Shown: one piece after another, positions 1-7,914 of the stretch
How the letters are laid out: every line of letters begins with the position of its first letter
Numbering within the stretch: position 1 is the stretch's first letter
Source of the DNA: Pseudomonas sp. B28(2017)
GTDB taxonomy: Bacteria > Pseudomonadota > Gammaproteobacteria > Pseudomonadales > Pseudomonadaceae
NCBI RefSeq assembly: GCF_002113025.1
Contig: NZ_NEJH01000009.1
Span: forward strand, 152,951 to 216,950
DNA: 64,000 nucleotides
Direction: 5' to 3'
Made by a program: the position numbers and the translations under genes
The notes under the pieces: model-generated
What the model saw: only the letters and a program-made list of their open reading frames with translations
The model's database searches: none
Told to the model about the DNA's origin: nothing

Positions 1-1046
1 TGCATGCACGGCAGTCGGAGCTGGTGGGGCAATACCTGTGGGACATGAAAGACCCCCACGGCCTGCCGGTGATTCAAGCACTGCTCAAAAGCGCGCAATC
101 GGGCGAAGGCTTTCAACGCTACGCCTGGAACAAACCCTCCTCCGGCCAGGTGACCGACAAGCTCGCCTACGTGGTGATGCTCGATCGCTGGGGCTGGATG
201 CTCGGCACCGGCATCTACCTTGAAGACGTCGAACGCGCCACCCAGCAGGCCCGTGCCGAAGTGGCCATGGGCATCCGCAAGACCATGATGGCGATTGCCG
301 TGGTTGCCCTCGTCGCGGTGCTGTTCGTCTTCGCCACGGGCATGACCCTCAATGTCAGCGAACATCGCCTGGCGGACAAAAAACTGCAGCGCCTGACCCA
401 ACGCATCGTCAGCCTGCAGGAGGAAGAACGATCACGGGTGTCCCGCGAGCTGCACGACGGCATCAGCCAGGTGCTGGTCTCGATCAAGTTCCAGTTCGAA
501 CTGGCAAGCCATCTGCTGGAAAGCGGACAAGCCCACGACAAGGGCCTGAACACGCTGAAAGACGCCACCGAGCGCCTGGGCGATGCCATCGGTGAAGTCC
601 GCAGCCTCTCCCACGACCTGCGCTCATCCTTGCTCGACACCCTCGGCCTACCGGCGGCCATCGGCCAATTGGCCACGGAATTCGAGCAGCGCAGCGGGCT
701 GACCGTGACCTATGACGAAAATGAATTCGACTGCCAACTGGTCGACGGTGCCGCCGTCGCATTGTTCCGCATCGTGCAGGAAGGCCTGACCAATATCGAA
801 CGCCACGCCCGGGCGAAGCACGTGTCCATTACCCTGCGCGGTTGCGAACAATCGGTGCGGCTGACGGTGGTCGATGACGGTATCGGCTTCAACGTTGCCC
901 AGGTCGAGCGTCGCCAGGCCGGCATTGGCTTGCGTAACATCCGCGAACGCGTCGAACATTTTGGCGGGCGCTTCGATTTGATTTCGATGCCGGGCAGAAG
1001 TGAGCTGGACGTACTGCTGCCAATGAAACCAGGCGCAAAAGGCTGA
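1..1046 (+). CDS. Cache-domain sensor histidine kinase (NarL/HisKA_3 type), 5' truncated by window edge
   Basis: The frame is open to the first base of the window (residues HARQSEL precede the GTG at 24), so the true start lies upstream. The visible part begins in a single-Cache sensor domain (WDMKDPHG, KLAYV, RWGWMLGTGIY), which is periplasmic in this family. A membrane segment follows at about residues 87-108 counted from base 24, then a HisKA_3 dimerisation box with phospho-acceptor H144 (RELHDGISQ), and a HATPase domain with N box (QEGLTNIERHA), G1 (VDDGIGF) and G2 (GIGLRNIRERV). It should phosphorylate the response regulator 33 bp downstream. Ligand unknown; small organic acids are common for this Cache class, which is inference only. 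Confidence 0.93.
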   Translation, partial: HARQSELVGQYLWDMKDPHGLPVIQALLKSAQSGEGFQRYAWNKPSSGQVTDKLAYVVMLDRWGWMLGTGIYLEDVERATQQARAEVAMGIRKTMMAIAVVALVAVLFVFATGMTLNVSEHRLADKKLQRLTQRIVSLQEEERSRVSRELHDGISQVLVSIKFQFELASHLLESGQAHDKGLNTLKDATERLGDAIGEVRSLSHDLRSSLLDTLGLPAAIGQLATEFEQRSGLTVTYDENEFDCQLVDGAAVALFRIVQEGLTNIERHARAKHVSITLRGCEQSVRLTVVDDGIGFNVAQVERRQAGIGLRNIRERVEHFGGRFDLISMPGRSELDVLLPMKPGAKG

Positions 1047-1079
1047 CCCGGCCCAAAACTACAAGAGTGAATACCTGCG

Positions 1080-1712
1080 ATGAACCTGCCCTCTCCGATC
1101 CGCGTCGCCCTGGTCGACGATCACTCCCTGGTCCGCGACGGCATCAAGGCGCTACTGGCCGTGATGTCGCCCCTGGAAGTGGTCGGCGAAGCGGAAAACG
1201 GCGCCGAAGCCATCGCGATGGTCGGACGCTGCCAGCCCGATCTGCTGCTGGTCGACATCAGCCTGCCGGACATGAACGGCCTGGAGCTGACCCGCGTGCT
1301 GCGCAGCCAGTACCCGTCGCTCAAGGTGCTGGTGCTGAGCATGTACGACAATTACGAGTACGTCAGTGAATCAGTGCGCTCCGGCGCCAGCGGCTACGTG
1401 CTCAAGAACGCCCCGTCACGTGAAATCATCGCCGCCATCGAAGCCATCAGCAGTGGCGGAACCTTCTACAGTGCGGAAATAGCCCAGCGACTGATCGCCG
1501 ACAGGAACACCGACAACGAACTGACCCCGAGGGAAAGCCAGGTGCTGTCGAAGATGGCGCAAGGCCTGAACAACAAGGAAATGGCCCGGGAACTGGATAT
1601 CAGCGTGCGCACAGTGGAGACACACCGCTTGAGCATTCGCCGCAAGCTCAACATCGACAAGCCGGCGGCACTGGTCAAGTACGCCATCGATCATGGGCTT
1701 ATTTCCAGATAA
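1080..1712 (+). CDS. LuxR/NarL-family response regulator
   Basis: 210 residues. The receiver domain has the acidic pair D13/D14, phospho-acceptor D59 (LLLVDISLPDMNG) and the conserved K around 106 (YVLKNA). The C-terminal LuxR HTH begins at LTPRESQVL and contains the recognition helix region ISVRTVETHRLSIRRKL. It lies 33 bp after the Cache-domain kinase, so the two form a two-component pair. Because it is the only regulator directly next to that kinase, the pairing is secure; target genes cannot be read from the window. The downstream repeat protein has its own spacing of 140 bp and could be a target, but no operator was identified. Confidence 0.95.
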   Translation: MNLPSPIRVALVDDHSLVRDGIKALLAVMSPLEVVGEAENGAEAIAMVGRCQPDLLLVDISLPDMNGLELTRVLRSQYPSLKVLVLSMYDNYEYVSESVRSGASGYVLKNAPSREIIAAIEAISSGGTFYSAEIAQRLIADRNTDNELTPRESQVLSKMAQGLNNKEMARELDISVRTVETHRLSIRRKLNIDKPAALVKYAIDHGLISR

Positions 1713-1852
1713 CACCCCCGCTCCCACAAAGATCACTAAATCATCCATTGACTGCGTCGATAGTCACCATTGATTCAATGAAGTTCTCTTAAAAAATCCA
1801 CGGCGTAACATCTGCTCCATACCAACCCATCAGCACCCCGGAGCACACCATC

Positions 1853-2254
1853 ATGAAACGCCAGACCCTCCTCGGCATCGCTTTCTCGGTTTTCGCAGTT
1901 AACGCTTTTGCCGCAACTTCTGCTCAACCTGTGGTCGCTGAAGGCGGCTCGGATCGTCTGATTGAAAGCCGTGTGGCCGAGGGTGGCTCCGATCGTCTGA
2001 TCGAGAATCGTGTGGCTGAAGGTGGCTCGGATCGTCTGCTGGAGAAACGTGTTGCCGAAGGCGGTTCCGACAAGCTGCTGCAGAACCGCGTCGCTGAAGG
2101 CGGTTCCGACAAGCTGCTGCAGAACCGCGTCGCTGAAGGCGGTTCCGACAAGCTGCTGCAGAACCGCGTTGCCGAAGGTGGTTCCGACAAGCTGCTGCAG
2201 AACCGCGTCGCCGAAGGTGGTTCTGACCGCCTGATCGAAAGCCGCGCTGTCTGA
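1853..2254 (+). CDS. Small secreted protein of eight 13-residue tandem repeats
   Basis: 133 residues. A signal peptide with cleavage near NAFA-ATS (residues 1-20) is followed by eight consecutive 13-residue units of consensus VAEGGSD(R/K)L(I/L)(E/Q)(N/S/K)R, starting at residue 28, and a two-residue tail. The first and last units are the R-L-I-E type and the four central ones the K-L-L-Q type, so copy number has probably changed by duplication in the middle. The mature protein is hydrophilic, without Cys, and is expected in the periplasm or outside. I have a weak recollection of Pseudomonas homologues labelled phage infection protein, a label I would not trust. Function unknown. Confidence 0.85.
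   Translation: MKRQTLLGIAFSVFAVNAFAATSAQPVVAEGGSDRLIESRVAEGGSDRLIENRVAEGGSDRLLEKRVAEGGSDKLLQNRVAEGGSDKLLQNRVAEGGSDKLLQNRVAEGGSDKLLQNRVAEGGSDRLIESRAV
1934..2245 (+). repeat. Eight 39-bp in-frame tandem repeats inside the secreted repeat protein
   Basis: Eight 39-bp units, each encoding 13 residues, run without spacer. Units 4-7 are nearly identical at the DNA level (tcgctgaaggcggttccgac recurs), whereas units 1-3 and 8 have diverged. The period is a multiple of three, so copy-number change by slippage or recombination keeps the frame. Confidence 0.95.
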
Positions 2255-2282
2255 ATGCAATGCTTTAGCGCAGGACTCAACG

Positions 2283-2310
2283 AAACCCGGCCTCACCCGC
2301 CGGGTTTTTT
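2283..2310 (+). terminator. Rho-independent terminator of the repeat-protein gene
   Basis: A perfect 9-bp stem AAACCCGGC / GCCGGGTTT with a 7-nt loop ends in a run of six T, 28 bases after the stop codon of the repeat protein. Confidence 0.9.
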
Positions 2311-2412
2311 ACGTCTTTTATAAATCCTTCCCACCACGCATAGCGCCTCGCCGCACGCTTTTTATCACCATCCAGCCAGAAACTCCGTTCGGGGACTTGT
2401 GCTTCCGGTATT

Positions 2413-2424
2413 ATGGTATACCAT
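2413..2424. promoter_or_regulatory. Palindromic operator candidate for the GntR regulator
   Basis: ATGGTATACCAT is a perfect 12-bp palindrome 37 bp before the first gene of the catabolic operon. FCD-type GntR proteins commonly bind short palindromes of the form TGGTNNACCA, and such a regulator is encoded at the end of this operon (7915-8667). A TATTAT at 2409-2414 could be a -10 element overlapped by the palindrome, which would suit repression. The assignment is inference from sequence form and linkage. Confidence 0.6.
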
Positions 2425-2461
2425 CAGACGCACAGACACCCAAACCTCTACGGAGCAGCTC

Positions 2462-3052
2462 ATGAGTTTCGAAATCCGCAAGATCGTCAGCTATGTCGAA
2501 GAAACCTTTATTGAAGGCGGCAAAGCCACCGATAAGCCCGTGACCATGGCCGGTCTGGCCGTGGTGATGAAAAACCCCTGGCTGGGCAACGGTTTTGTCG
2601 AAGACCTGAAACCACAGATCCGCGCCAACTGCTCCGACCTCGGTGCACTGATGGTTGAGCGCCTGGTGGGCATCATCGGCGGCGCCGAGAAGATCGAGGC
2701 TTACGGCAAGGCGGCCGTGGTCGGCGCCGATGGCGAAATCGAACACGCTTCGGCGGTGATCCACACCCTGCGCTTCGGCAACCATTACCGCGAAGCGGTC
2801 AAGGCCAAGAGCTACCTGAGCTTCACCAACAAGCGCGGCGGCCCGGGCACCTCGATCCAGATCCCGATGATGCACAAGGACGACGAAGGCCTGCGCTCGC
2901 ACTACATCACCCTGGAAATGCAGATCGAAGACGCACCACGGGCCGACGAAATCGTCGTGGTCCTGGGTTGCGCCGACGGCGGCCGCCTGCACCCGCGCAT
3001 CGGCAACCGCTACATCGATCTGGAAGAACTGGCAGCCGAAAAAGCCCAGTAA
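2462..3052 (+). CDS. Amino acid synthesis family protein (DUF1185)
   Basis: 196 residues from the ATG at 2462, chosen because GGAG at 2452-2455 precedes it and because the family starts with an MSFEIRKIV-like sequence; an upstream in-frame extension to 2399 would include the operator. Features are the TMAGLAVVMKNPWLGNGFVEDL and SFTNKRGGPGTSIQIP regions, which I recognise from the DUF1185/AA_synth family. The biochemical activity of the family is not established to my knowledge; members often sit in catabolic clusters with oxidoreductases and hydrolases, as here. First gene of a seven-gene co-directional block ending with its probable regulator. Confidence 0.85.
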   Translation: MSFEIRKIVSYVEETFIEGGKATDKPVTMAGLAVVMKNPWLGNGFVEDLKPQIRANCSDLGALMVERLVGIIGGAEKIEAYGKAAVVGADGEIEHASAVIHTLRFGNHYREAVKAKSYLSFTNKRGGPGTSIQIPMMHKDDEGLRSHYITLEMQIEDAPRADEIVVVLGCADGGRLHPRIGNRYIDLEELAAEKAQ

Positions 3053-3096
3053 CCGGCCAGCAGAACGACAACAAGAAGGCATTGCAGGAGCGCTCC

Positions 3097-3930
3097 ATGA
3101 TTCGGCTCACCGCTGAACTCACCCCGGCTGGCACCAGTTACCTGGCGACCGGCCAAGGCCAGCCCGTGGTCTTGATCCACGGCGTGGGCCTGAACAAAGA
3201 AATGTGGGGCGGCCAGATCGTTGGCCTGGCCACGAAGTACCGCGTCATCGCCTACGACATGCTCGGCCATGGCGCCAGTCCGCGACCTTCGATCGGCACG
3301 CAGCTGCTCGGCTATGCCGACCAGTTGCTGGAGCTGCTCGACCACCTGCAATTGCCAAAGGCAACGGTGATCGGCTTTTCCATGGGCGGGCTGGTGGCGC
3401 GGGCCTTTGCCCTGCACTACCCGCAACGCCTGGAAGGCCTGGTGGTGCTCAACAGCGTGTTCAACCGCAGCGCCGAACAGCGTGCCGGGGTCATCGCCCG
3501 CACCAGCCAGGCCGCCGAACACGGGCCGGACGCGAACGCCGAAGCGGCCCTGTCGCGCTGGTTCAGCCGCGAATACCAGGCCGCGAACCCGGCGCAGATC
3601 GCCGCGATTCGCCAGACCCTGGCCGGTAACGACCCGCAGGGTTACCTGACCACCTATGAACTGTTTGCCACCCAGGACATGTACCGTGCCGACGACCTGG
3701 GCCGCATCAAGGTGCCGACGCTGATCGCCACCGGCGAACTGGACCCGGGCTCGACCCCGGAAATGGCCAGGCAACTGGCCGATCACATTCCCGGTGCGAC
3801 CGTTGCCGTACTCGCCGAGCAACGGCATATGATGCCCGTAGAATCGCCGCGCCTGGTCAACCAGCTGTTGCTGGAGTTTCTTCAGGCCGCGCACTCCAAT
3901 CAAAACCAGATCAAGGGGATCGTTGCATGA
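3097..3930 (+). CDS. Alpha/beta hydrolase
   Basis: 277 residues from ATG 3097 (GGAG at 3087-3090). The fold signatures are all visible: oxyanion HGVG after strand 3, nucleophile elbow GFSMGG with the catalytic Ser, acid in GELDPGSTPE and base His in RHMMPVESP. No signal peptide, so cytoplasmic. It overlaps the next gene by four bases (ATGA), indicating translational coupling to the aldehyde dehydrogenase. The overall pattern is like small ester/enol-lactone or amide-cleaving hydrolases used in ring-fission pathways, but the substrate is unknown. Confidence 0.9.
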   Translation: MIRLTAELTPAGTSYLATGQGQPVVLIHGVGLNKEMWGGQIVGLATKYRVIAYDMLGHGASPRPSIGTQLLGYADQLLELLDHLQLPKATVIGFSMGGLVARAFALHYPQRLEGLVVLNSVFNRSAEQRAGVIARTSQAAEHGPDANAEAALSRWFSREYQAANPAQIAAIRQTLAGNDPQGYLTTYELFATQDMYRADDLGRIKVPTLIATGELDPGSTPEMARQLADHIPGATVAVLAEQRHMMPVESPRLVNQLLLEFLQAAHSNQNQIKGIVA

Positions 3931-5408
3931 CTCTCGCACGTTTCCAGATGTGCATCGGCGGTGAATGGGTCGATGCCCTGTCCGGCAAGACCTTTGAAAG
4001 CCTCAACCCGGCGCTGGCCGAGCCCTGGGCGCAATTGCCCGATGCCGGTGAAGCCGATGTCGAACGCGCCGTGCAAGCTGCGCAGACAGCTTTCGACAGC
4101 CCGGCCTGGCGCGGCTTGACGGCCACCGCTCGCGGCAAATTGCTGCGACGCCTGGGCGACCTGATCGCCGAGAACAAAGAACAACTGGCGCAACTGGAAA
4201 GTCGCGACAACGGCAAGCTGATCCGCGAAACCCGTGGCCAGGTCGGCTATCTGCCGGAGTTCTTCCACTACACCGCAGGCCTGGCCGACAAACTCGAAGG
4301 CGGCACCCTGCCGCTGGACAAGCCGGACCTGTTTGCCTACACCGTGCACGAAGCCATGGGCGTGGTGGCCGCGATCATTCCGTGGAACAGCCCGCTGTAC
4401 CTGACGGCGATCAAACTGGCCCCGGCGCTTGCTGCTGGCAACACCATCGTGATCAAACCCTCGGAACACGCCTCGGCGACCATTCTCGAACTGGCGCGCC
4501 TGGCGCTTGAAGCAGGGATCCCGCCGGGGGTGGTCAACGTTGTCACCGGTTATGGCCCAAGCACCGGTGCCGCCCTCACCCGCCATCCGCTGGTGCGCAA
4601 GATCGCCTTCACCGGCGGCGCGGCCACTGCGCGGCATGTGGTGCGCAGCAGTGCGGAGAACTTCGCCAAGCTGTCGCTGGAACTGGGCGGCAAATCGCCG
4701 AACATCATCTTCGCCGACGCCGACCTCGACAGCGCGATCAACGGCGCCATCGCCGGGATCTATGCCGCTTCCGGGCAAAGCTGCGTTTCCGGTTCGCGCT
4801 TGCTGGTGCAGGACGAAATCTACGACGAATTCGTCGGCCGCCTGGTTGAACGCGCCCAGCGCATCCGCATTGGTAACCCGCAGGACGACAGCAGCGAAAT
4901 GGGCCCGATGGCCACCGCGCAGCAATTGGCCGTGGTCGAAGGCCTGGTGGCCGATGCCATTGCCGAAGGTGCACGCCTGCGCCTGGGCGGCAAGCGTCCG
5001 GCCAATCTGGGCGACGGCTGGTTCTACGAACCGACGCTGTTCGAGTGCGACCGCAATTCGATGAAAATCATGCAGGAAGAAGTCTTTGGCCCAGTGGCTT
5101 CGGTCATCCGTTTCAAGGACGAAGCCGAAGCGCTGGCGATTGCCAACGACTCGCAGTTCGGCCTCGCCGCCGGCATCTGGACCCGCGACCTGGGCCGCGC
5201 CCATCGCCTGGCCCGGGACGTGCGTTCGGGGATCATCTGGGTCAACACCTACCGCGCGGTCTCGGCCATGGCGCCGATCGGCGGCTTCAAGAACAGTGGC
5301 TATGGACGCGAAAGCGGCATCGATTCAGTGCTGGCCTACACCGAGTTGAAAACGGTGTGGATCAACCTGTCCCAGGCACCGATGCCTGATCCCTTCGTGA
5401 TGCGCTAG
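3927..5408 (+). CDS. NAD(P)-dependent aldehyde dehydrogenase
   Basis: 493 residues, normal for the ALDH superfamily. The general base is E252 (SLELGGKSPN) and the catalytic nucleophile C286 (ASGQSCVSGSR). Cofactor-binding signatures are IPWNSP, KPSE and FTGGAATAR. The start overlaps the hydrolase stop. It probably oxidises an aldehyde released by the hydrolase or by a monooxygenase. The exact aldehyde cannot be inferred; it differs from the GabD-like enzyme encoded at 5965. Confidence 0.93.
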   Translation: MTLARFQMCIGGEWVDALSGKTFESLNPALAEPWAQLPDAGEADVERAVQAAQTAFDSPAWRGLTATARGKLLRRLGDLIAENKEQLAQLESRDNGKLIRETRGQVGYLPEFFHYTAGLADKLEGGTLPLDKPDLFAYTVHEAMGVVAAIIPWNSPLYLTAIKLAPALAAGNTIVIKPSEHASATILELARLALEAGIPPGVVNVVTGYGPSTGAALTRHPLVRKIAFTGGAATARHVVRSSAENFAKLSLELGGKSPNIIFADADLDSAINGAIAGIYAASGQSCVSGSRLLVQDEIYDEFVGRLVERAQRIRIGNPQDDSSEMGPMATAQQLAVVEGLVADAIAEGARLRLGGKRPANLGDGWFYEPTLFECDRNSMKIMQEEVFGPVASVIRFKDEAEALAIANDSQFGLAAGIWTRDLGRAHRLARDVRSGIIWVNTYRAVSAMAPIGGFKNSGYGRESGIDSVLAYTELKTVWINLSQAPMPDPFVMR

Positions 5409-5420
5409 GAGTCCTGGAAA

Positions 5421-5906
5421 ATGATCGAACCCGGCATTTACAAAGACGTGATGAGTTCGTTTCCGTCCGGGGTCACGGTGGTCACCACCCTGGACCCGGC
5501 CGGCGGCATCGTCGGCATCACCGCCAGCGCCTTCAGTGCGCTGTCGATCGACCCGGCACTGGTGCTGTTCTGCCCCAACTACGGCTCCGACACCTACCCG
5601 GTGTTGCGCGACAGCAAGCAGTTCGCGATTCACCTGCTGTCCGCCGACCAGACTGCCGAAGCCTATGCCTTCGCCGGTAAAGGCAAGGACAAGGCCAAAG
5701 GCATCGAGTGGCACTTGAGCGAACTGGGCAACCCGATCCTGGCCAAGGCCACGGCGATCATCGAGTGTGAACTGTGGCGCGAATACGACGGCGGCGATCA
5801 CGCGATCATCGTCGGCGCGGTGAAGAACCTGATCCTGCCCGAGCAACCAGTGACGCCAATGATCTACCACAAAGGCAAGCTGGGGCCACTGCCCGCGCTG
5901 ACCTGA
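5421..5906 (+). CDS. Flavin reductase-like domain protein
   Basis: 161 residues, the usual length of a stand-alone flavin reductase of the HpaC/RutF type. Typical regions are SSFPSGVTVVTT at the start, GITASAFSALSIDPALVLFC in the FMN-binding barrel, and GDHAIIVGAVKNL near the end. Such proteins supply reduced FMN to a two-component monooxygenase. No monooxygenase gene is found in this operon, so the partner is either encoded elsewhere or the protein works alone. It starts 12 bp after the aldehyde dehydrogenase. Confidence 0.88.
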   Translation: MIEPGIYKDVMSSFPSGVTVVTTLDPAGGIVGITASAFSALSIDPALVLFCPNYGSDTYPVLRDSKQFAIHLLSADQTAEAYAFAGKGKDKAKGIEWHLSELGNPILAKATAIIECELWREYDGGDHAIIVGAVKNLILPEQPVTPMIYHKGKLGPLPALT

Positions 5907-5964
5907 CGGTTGCACACAAAACCCACAGGTACCGCGGTGCATATTCTTTTTTTCAGGAGCCAGC

Positions 5965-7416
5965 ATGAGCCCAGCAGCTTCGCAATTGTTCCGTCAGCAA
6001 GCCTACATCAATGGCCAGTGGCTGGACGCGCCGGATGGCGCCTGTCAGGACATCTTCAACCCGGCAACCGGTGAACTGATCGGCCAGGTACCGAACCTCG
6101 GCGCCGAGCATGCGCACCTGGCCATCGACGCCGCCAACAACGCCTGGCCGGCCTGGCGCGCACTGACCGCCAAAGAGCGCAGCAATACGCTCAAGCGCTG
6201 GCACACGCTGATGCTGGAAAACGCCGACGCCCTGGCCGAAATCCTCACCCTCGAACAAGGCAAGCCACTGGCCGAAGCCAAGGGCGAGATCCTCTACGCC
6301 GCGAGCTTCATCGAGTGGTTCGCCGAAGAGGCCAAGCGCATCTATGGCGACACCATTCCCAGCCACAAGGGCGATGCGCGCATCGTGGTCAGCAAGGAGC
6401 CGATTGGCGTCGTCGCAGCCATCACGCCGTGGAACTTCCCGGCGGCGATGATCACCCGCAAGGCCGGCCCGGCACTGGCGGCCGGTTGCCCGTGCATCGT
6501 CAAGCCGGCTCCGGAAACACCGTTCTCGGCACTGGCCATGGCCGCACTGGCGGAACAGGCTGGCATTCCAGCAGGTATCTTCAACGTGATTACCGGCGAC
6601 GCCATCGCCATCGGCGGTGAGCTGACCGGTAGCAGCCTGGTGCGCAAACTGTCGTTCACCGGTTCCACCGCCATCGGCAAACTGCTGATGGCCCAGTGCG
6701 CGCCGACCCTGAAAAAAGTCTCGCTGGAACTGGGCGGCAACGCGCCGTTCATTGTCTTCGACGACGCCGATCTGGAACGTGCCGTCGACGGCGCGCTGAT
6801 CGCCAAATTCCGCAATGCCGGGCAGACCTGCGTCTGCGTCAACCGCTTCCTGGTGCAGGCTGGCATCCACGACGCTTTTGTGACGCGCCTGGCCGAGCGG
6901 GTTTCGCAGCTCAAGGTCGGCAGCGGCTTCGACGCCGGTGTCACCCAGGGGCCGTTGATCAACGAGCGTGCCGTGGCCAAGGTCGAAGACCACGTGCAAG
7001 ACGCGCTGGCCCACGGTGCACAACTGTTGTGCGGCGGTGAACGCCATGCGCTGGGCAATGGGTTCTTCCAGCCGACCGTGCTCACAGGCGTCACCACGCA
7101 GATGAAAGTCGCCCGCGATGAAACCTTTGGTCCACTGGCCGCCGTGTTCCGCTTCGACACCGAGGCCCAGGCCGTCGAGATGGCCAACGACACCGAATTC
7201 GGCCTGGCCGCCTACTGCTACACCCGCGACCTGGGCCGCGCCTGGCGCATGAGCGAGGCGCTGGAATACGGCATGGTCGGGATCAACGAAGGGCTGATTT
7301 CCACCGAAGTCGCGCCGTTCGGCGGCATCAAATCCTCAGGCTTGGGCCGTGAAGGGTCGAAGTACGGCATTGAGGACTACCTGGAACTCAAATACACCTT
7401 GATGGGCGGCCTCTGA
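5965..7416 (+). CDS. Succinate-semialdehyde dehydrogenase-like aldehyde dehydrogenase
   Basis: 483 residues, the length and style of NAD(P)-dependent succinate-semialdehyde/glutarate-semialdehyde dehydrogenases. The base is E255 (SLELGGNAPF) and the nucleophile C289 in GQTCVC, which has a second Cys two residues on, as in GabD where a disulfide can form. Other matches are TPWNFPAAMITRK and GREGSKYGIEDYLE at the C-terminus. In a catabolic operon this points to a C4 or C5 semialdehyde intermediate that enters the TCA cycle as succinate or glutarate. The precise substrate is inferred. Confidence 0.9.
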   Translation: MSPAASQLFRQQAYINGQWLDAPDGACQDIFNPATGELIGQVPNLGAEHAHLAIDAANNAWPAWRALTAKERSNTLKRWHTLMLENADALAEILTLEQGKPLAEAKGEILYAASFIEWFAEEAKRIYGDTIPSHKGDARIVVSKEPIGVVAAITPWNFPAAMITRKAGPALAAGCPCIVKPAPETPFSALAMAALAEQAGIPAGIFNVITGDAIAIGGELTGSSLVRKLSFTGSTAIGKLLMAQCAPTLKKVSLELGGNAPFIVFDDADLERAVDGALIAKFRNAGQTCVCVNRFLVQAGIHDAFVTRLAERVSQLKVGSGFDAGVTQGPLINERAVAKVEDHVQDALAHGAQLLCGGERHALGNGFFQPTVLTGVTTQMKVARDETFGPLAAVFRFDTEAQAVEMANDTEFGLAAYCYTRDLGRAWRMSEALEYGMVGINEGLISTEVAPFGGIKSSGLGREGSKYGIEDYLELKYTLMGGL

Positions 7417-7435
7417 GCCCACGGGAGCTACGCAA

Positions 7436-7825
7436 ATGAACAACGAAAAATACGAAAAAGGTCTGAGGATCCGCACCCAGGTGCTGGGCGAGGCCTACGT
7501 CAAACGCTCCATCGAGAACGCCGACGACTTCGCCCGTCCCTTGCAGGAAATGGTCACCGAGTATTGTTGGGGTCACGTCTGGGGCCGAGAGGGTTTGTCG
7601 CTCAAGGAGCGCAGCATGATCAACCTGGCGATGATCTCGGCCCTCAACCGGCCCCATGAACTCAAGCTGCATGTGCGCGGCGCCTTGCGTAACGGCCTGA
7701 GTCGTGAGCAAATACGCGAAATATTGCTTCAGGTCGGCATTTATTGCGGTGTCCCCGCTGCCGTAGACAGTTTCCGGCTCGCCCGTGAAGCCTTCGCCGA
7801 AGCCGATGCCGAGGCCTCCAGTTAA
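7436..7825 (+). CDS. Carboxymuconolactone decarboxylase family protein
   Basis: 129 residues with the all-helical CMD fold signatures: EYCWGHVWGREGLSLKERSM, the N-L-A-M-I-S-A-L helix, HELKLHVRGALRNGLSREQI and the closing ILLQVGIYCGVPAA. These match gamma-carboxymuconolactone decarboxylase (PcaC)-like proteins more than AhpD, because the AhpD CxxC peroxidatic pair is absent. It lies 19 bp after the semialdehyde dehydrogenase and is probably part of the same degradative route. Confidence 0.9.
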   Translation: MNNEKYEKGLRIRTQVLGEAYVKRSIENADDFARPLQEMVTEYCWGHVWGREGLSLKERSMINLAMISALNRPHELKLHVRGALRNGLSREQIREILLQVGIYCGVPAAVDSFRLAREAFAEADAEASS

Positions 7826-7914
7826 CCCTTGGCTGTTTGATCTGACCGAGCACAGGGATTCCCGTAATCGCAGTGCTCCTTTTTGCATGGACAGCCACAA
7901 TCAGAGCGGACCCC

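Noticed and set aside
1775..2296. Long minus-strand frames opposite the tandem-repeat gene
   Set aside because: The 39-bp period keeps every frame open once it is open in a single unit; these are repeat shadows without a ribosome site or family match.
3900..5204. 434-codon minus-strand frame opposite the aldehyde dehydrogenase
   Set aside because: Shadow; the plus strand has all catalytic motifs.
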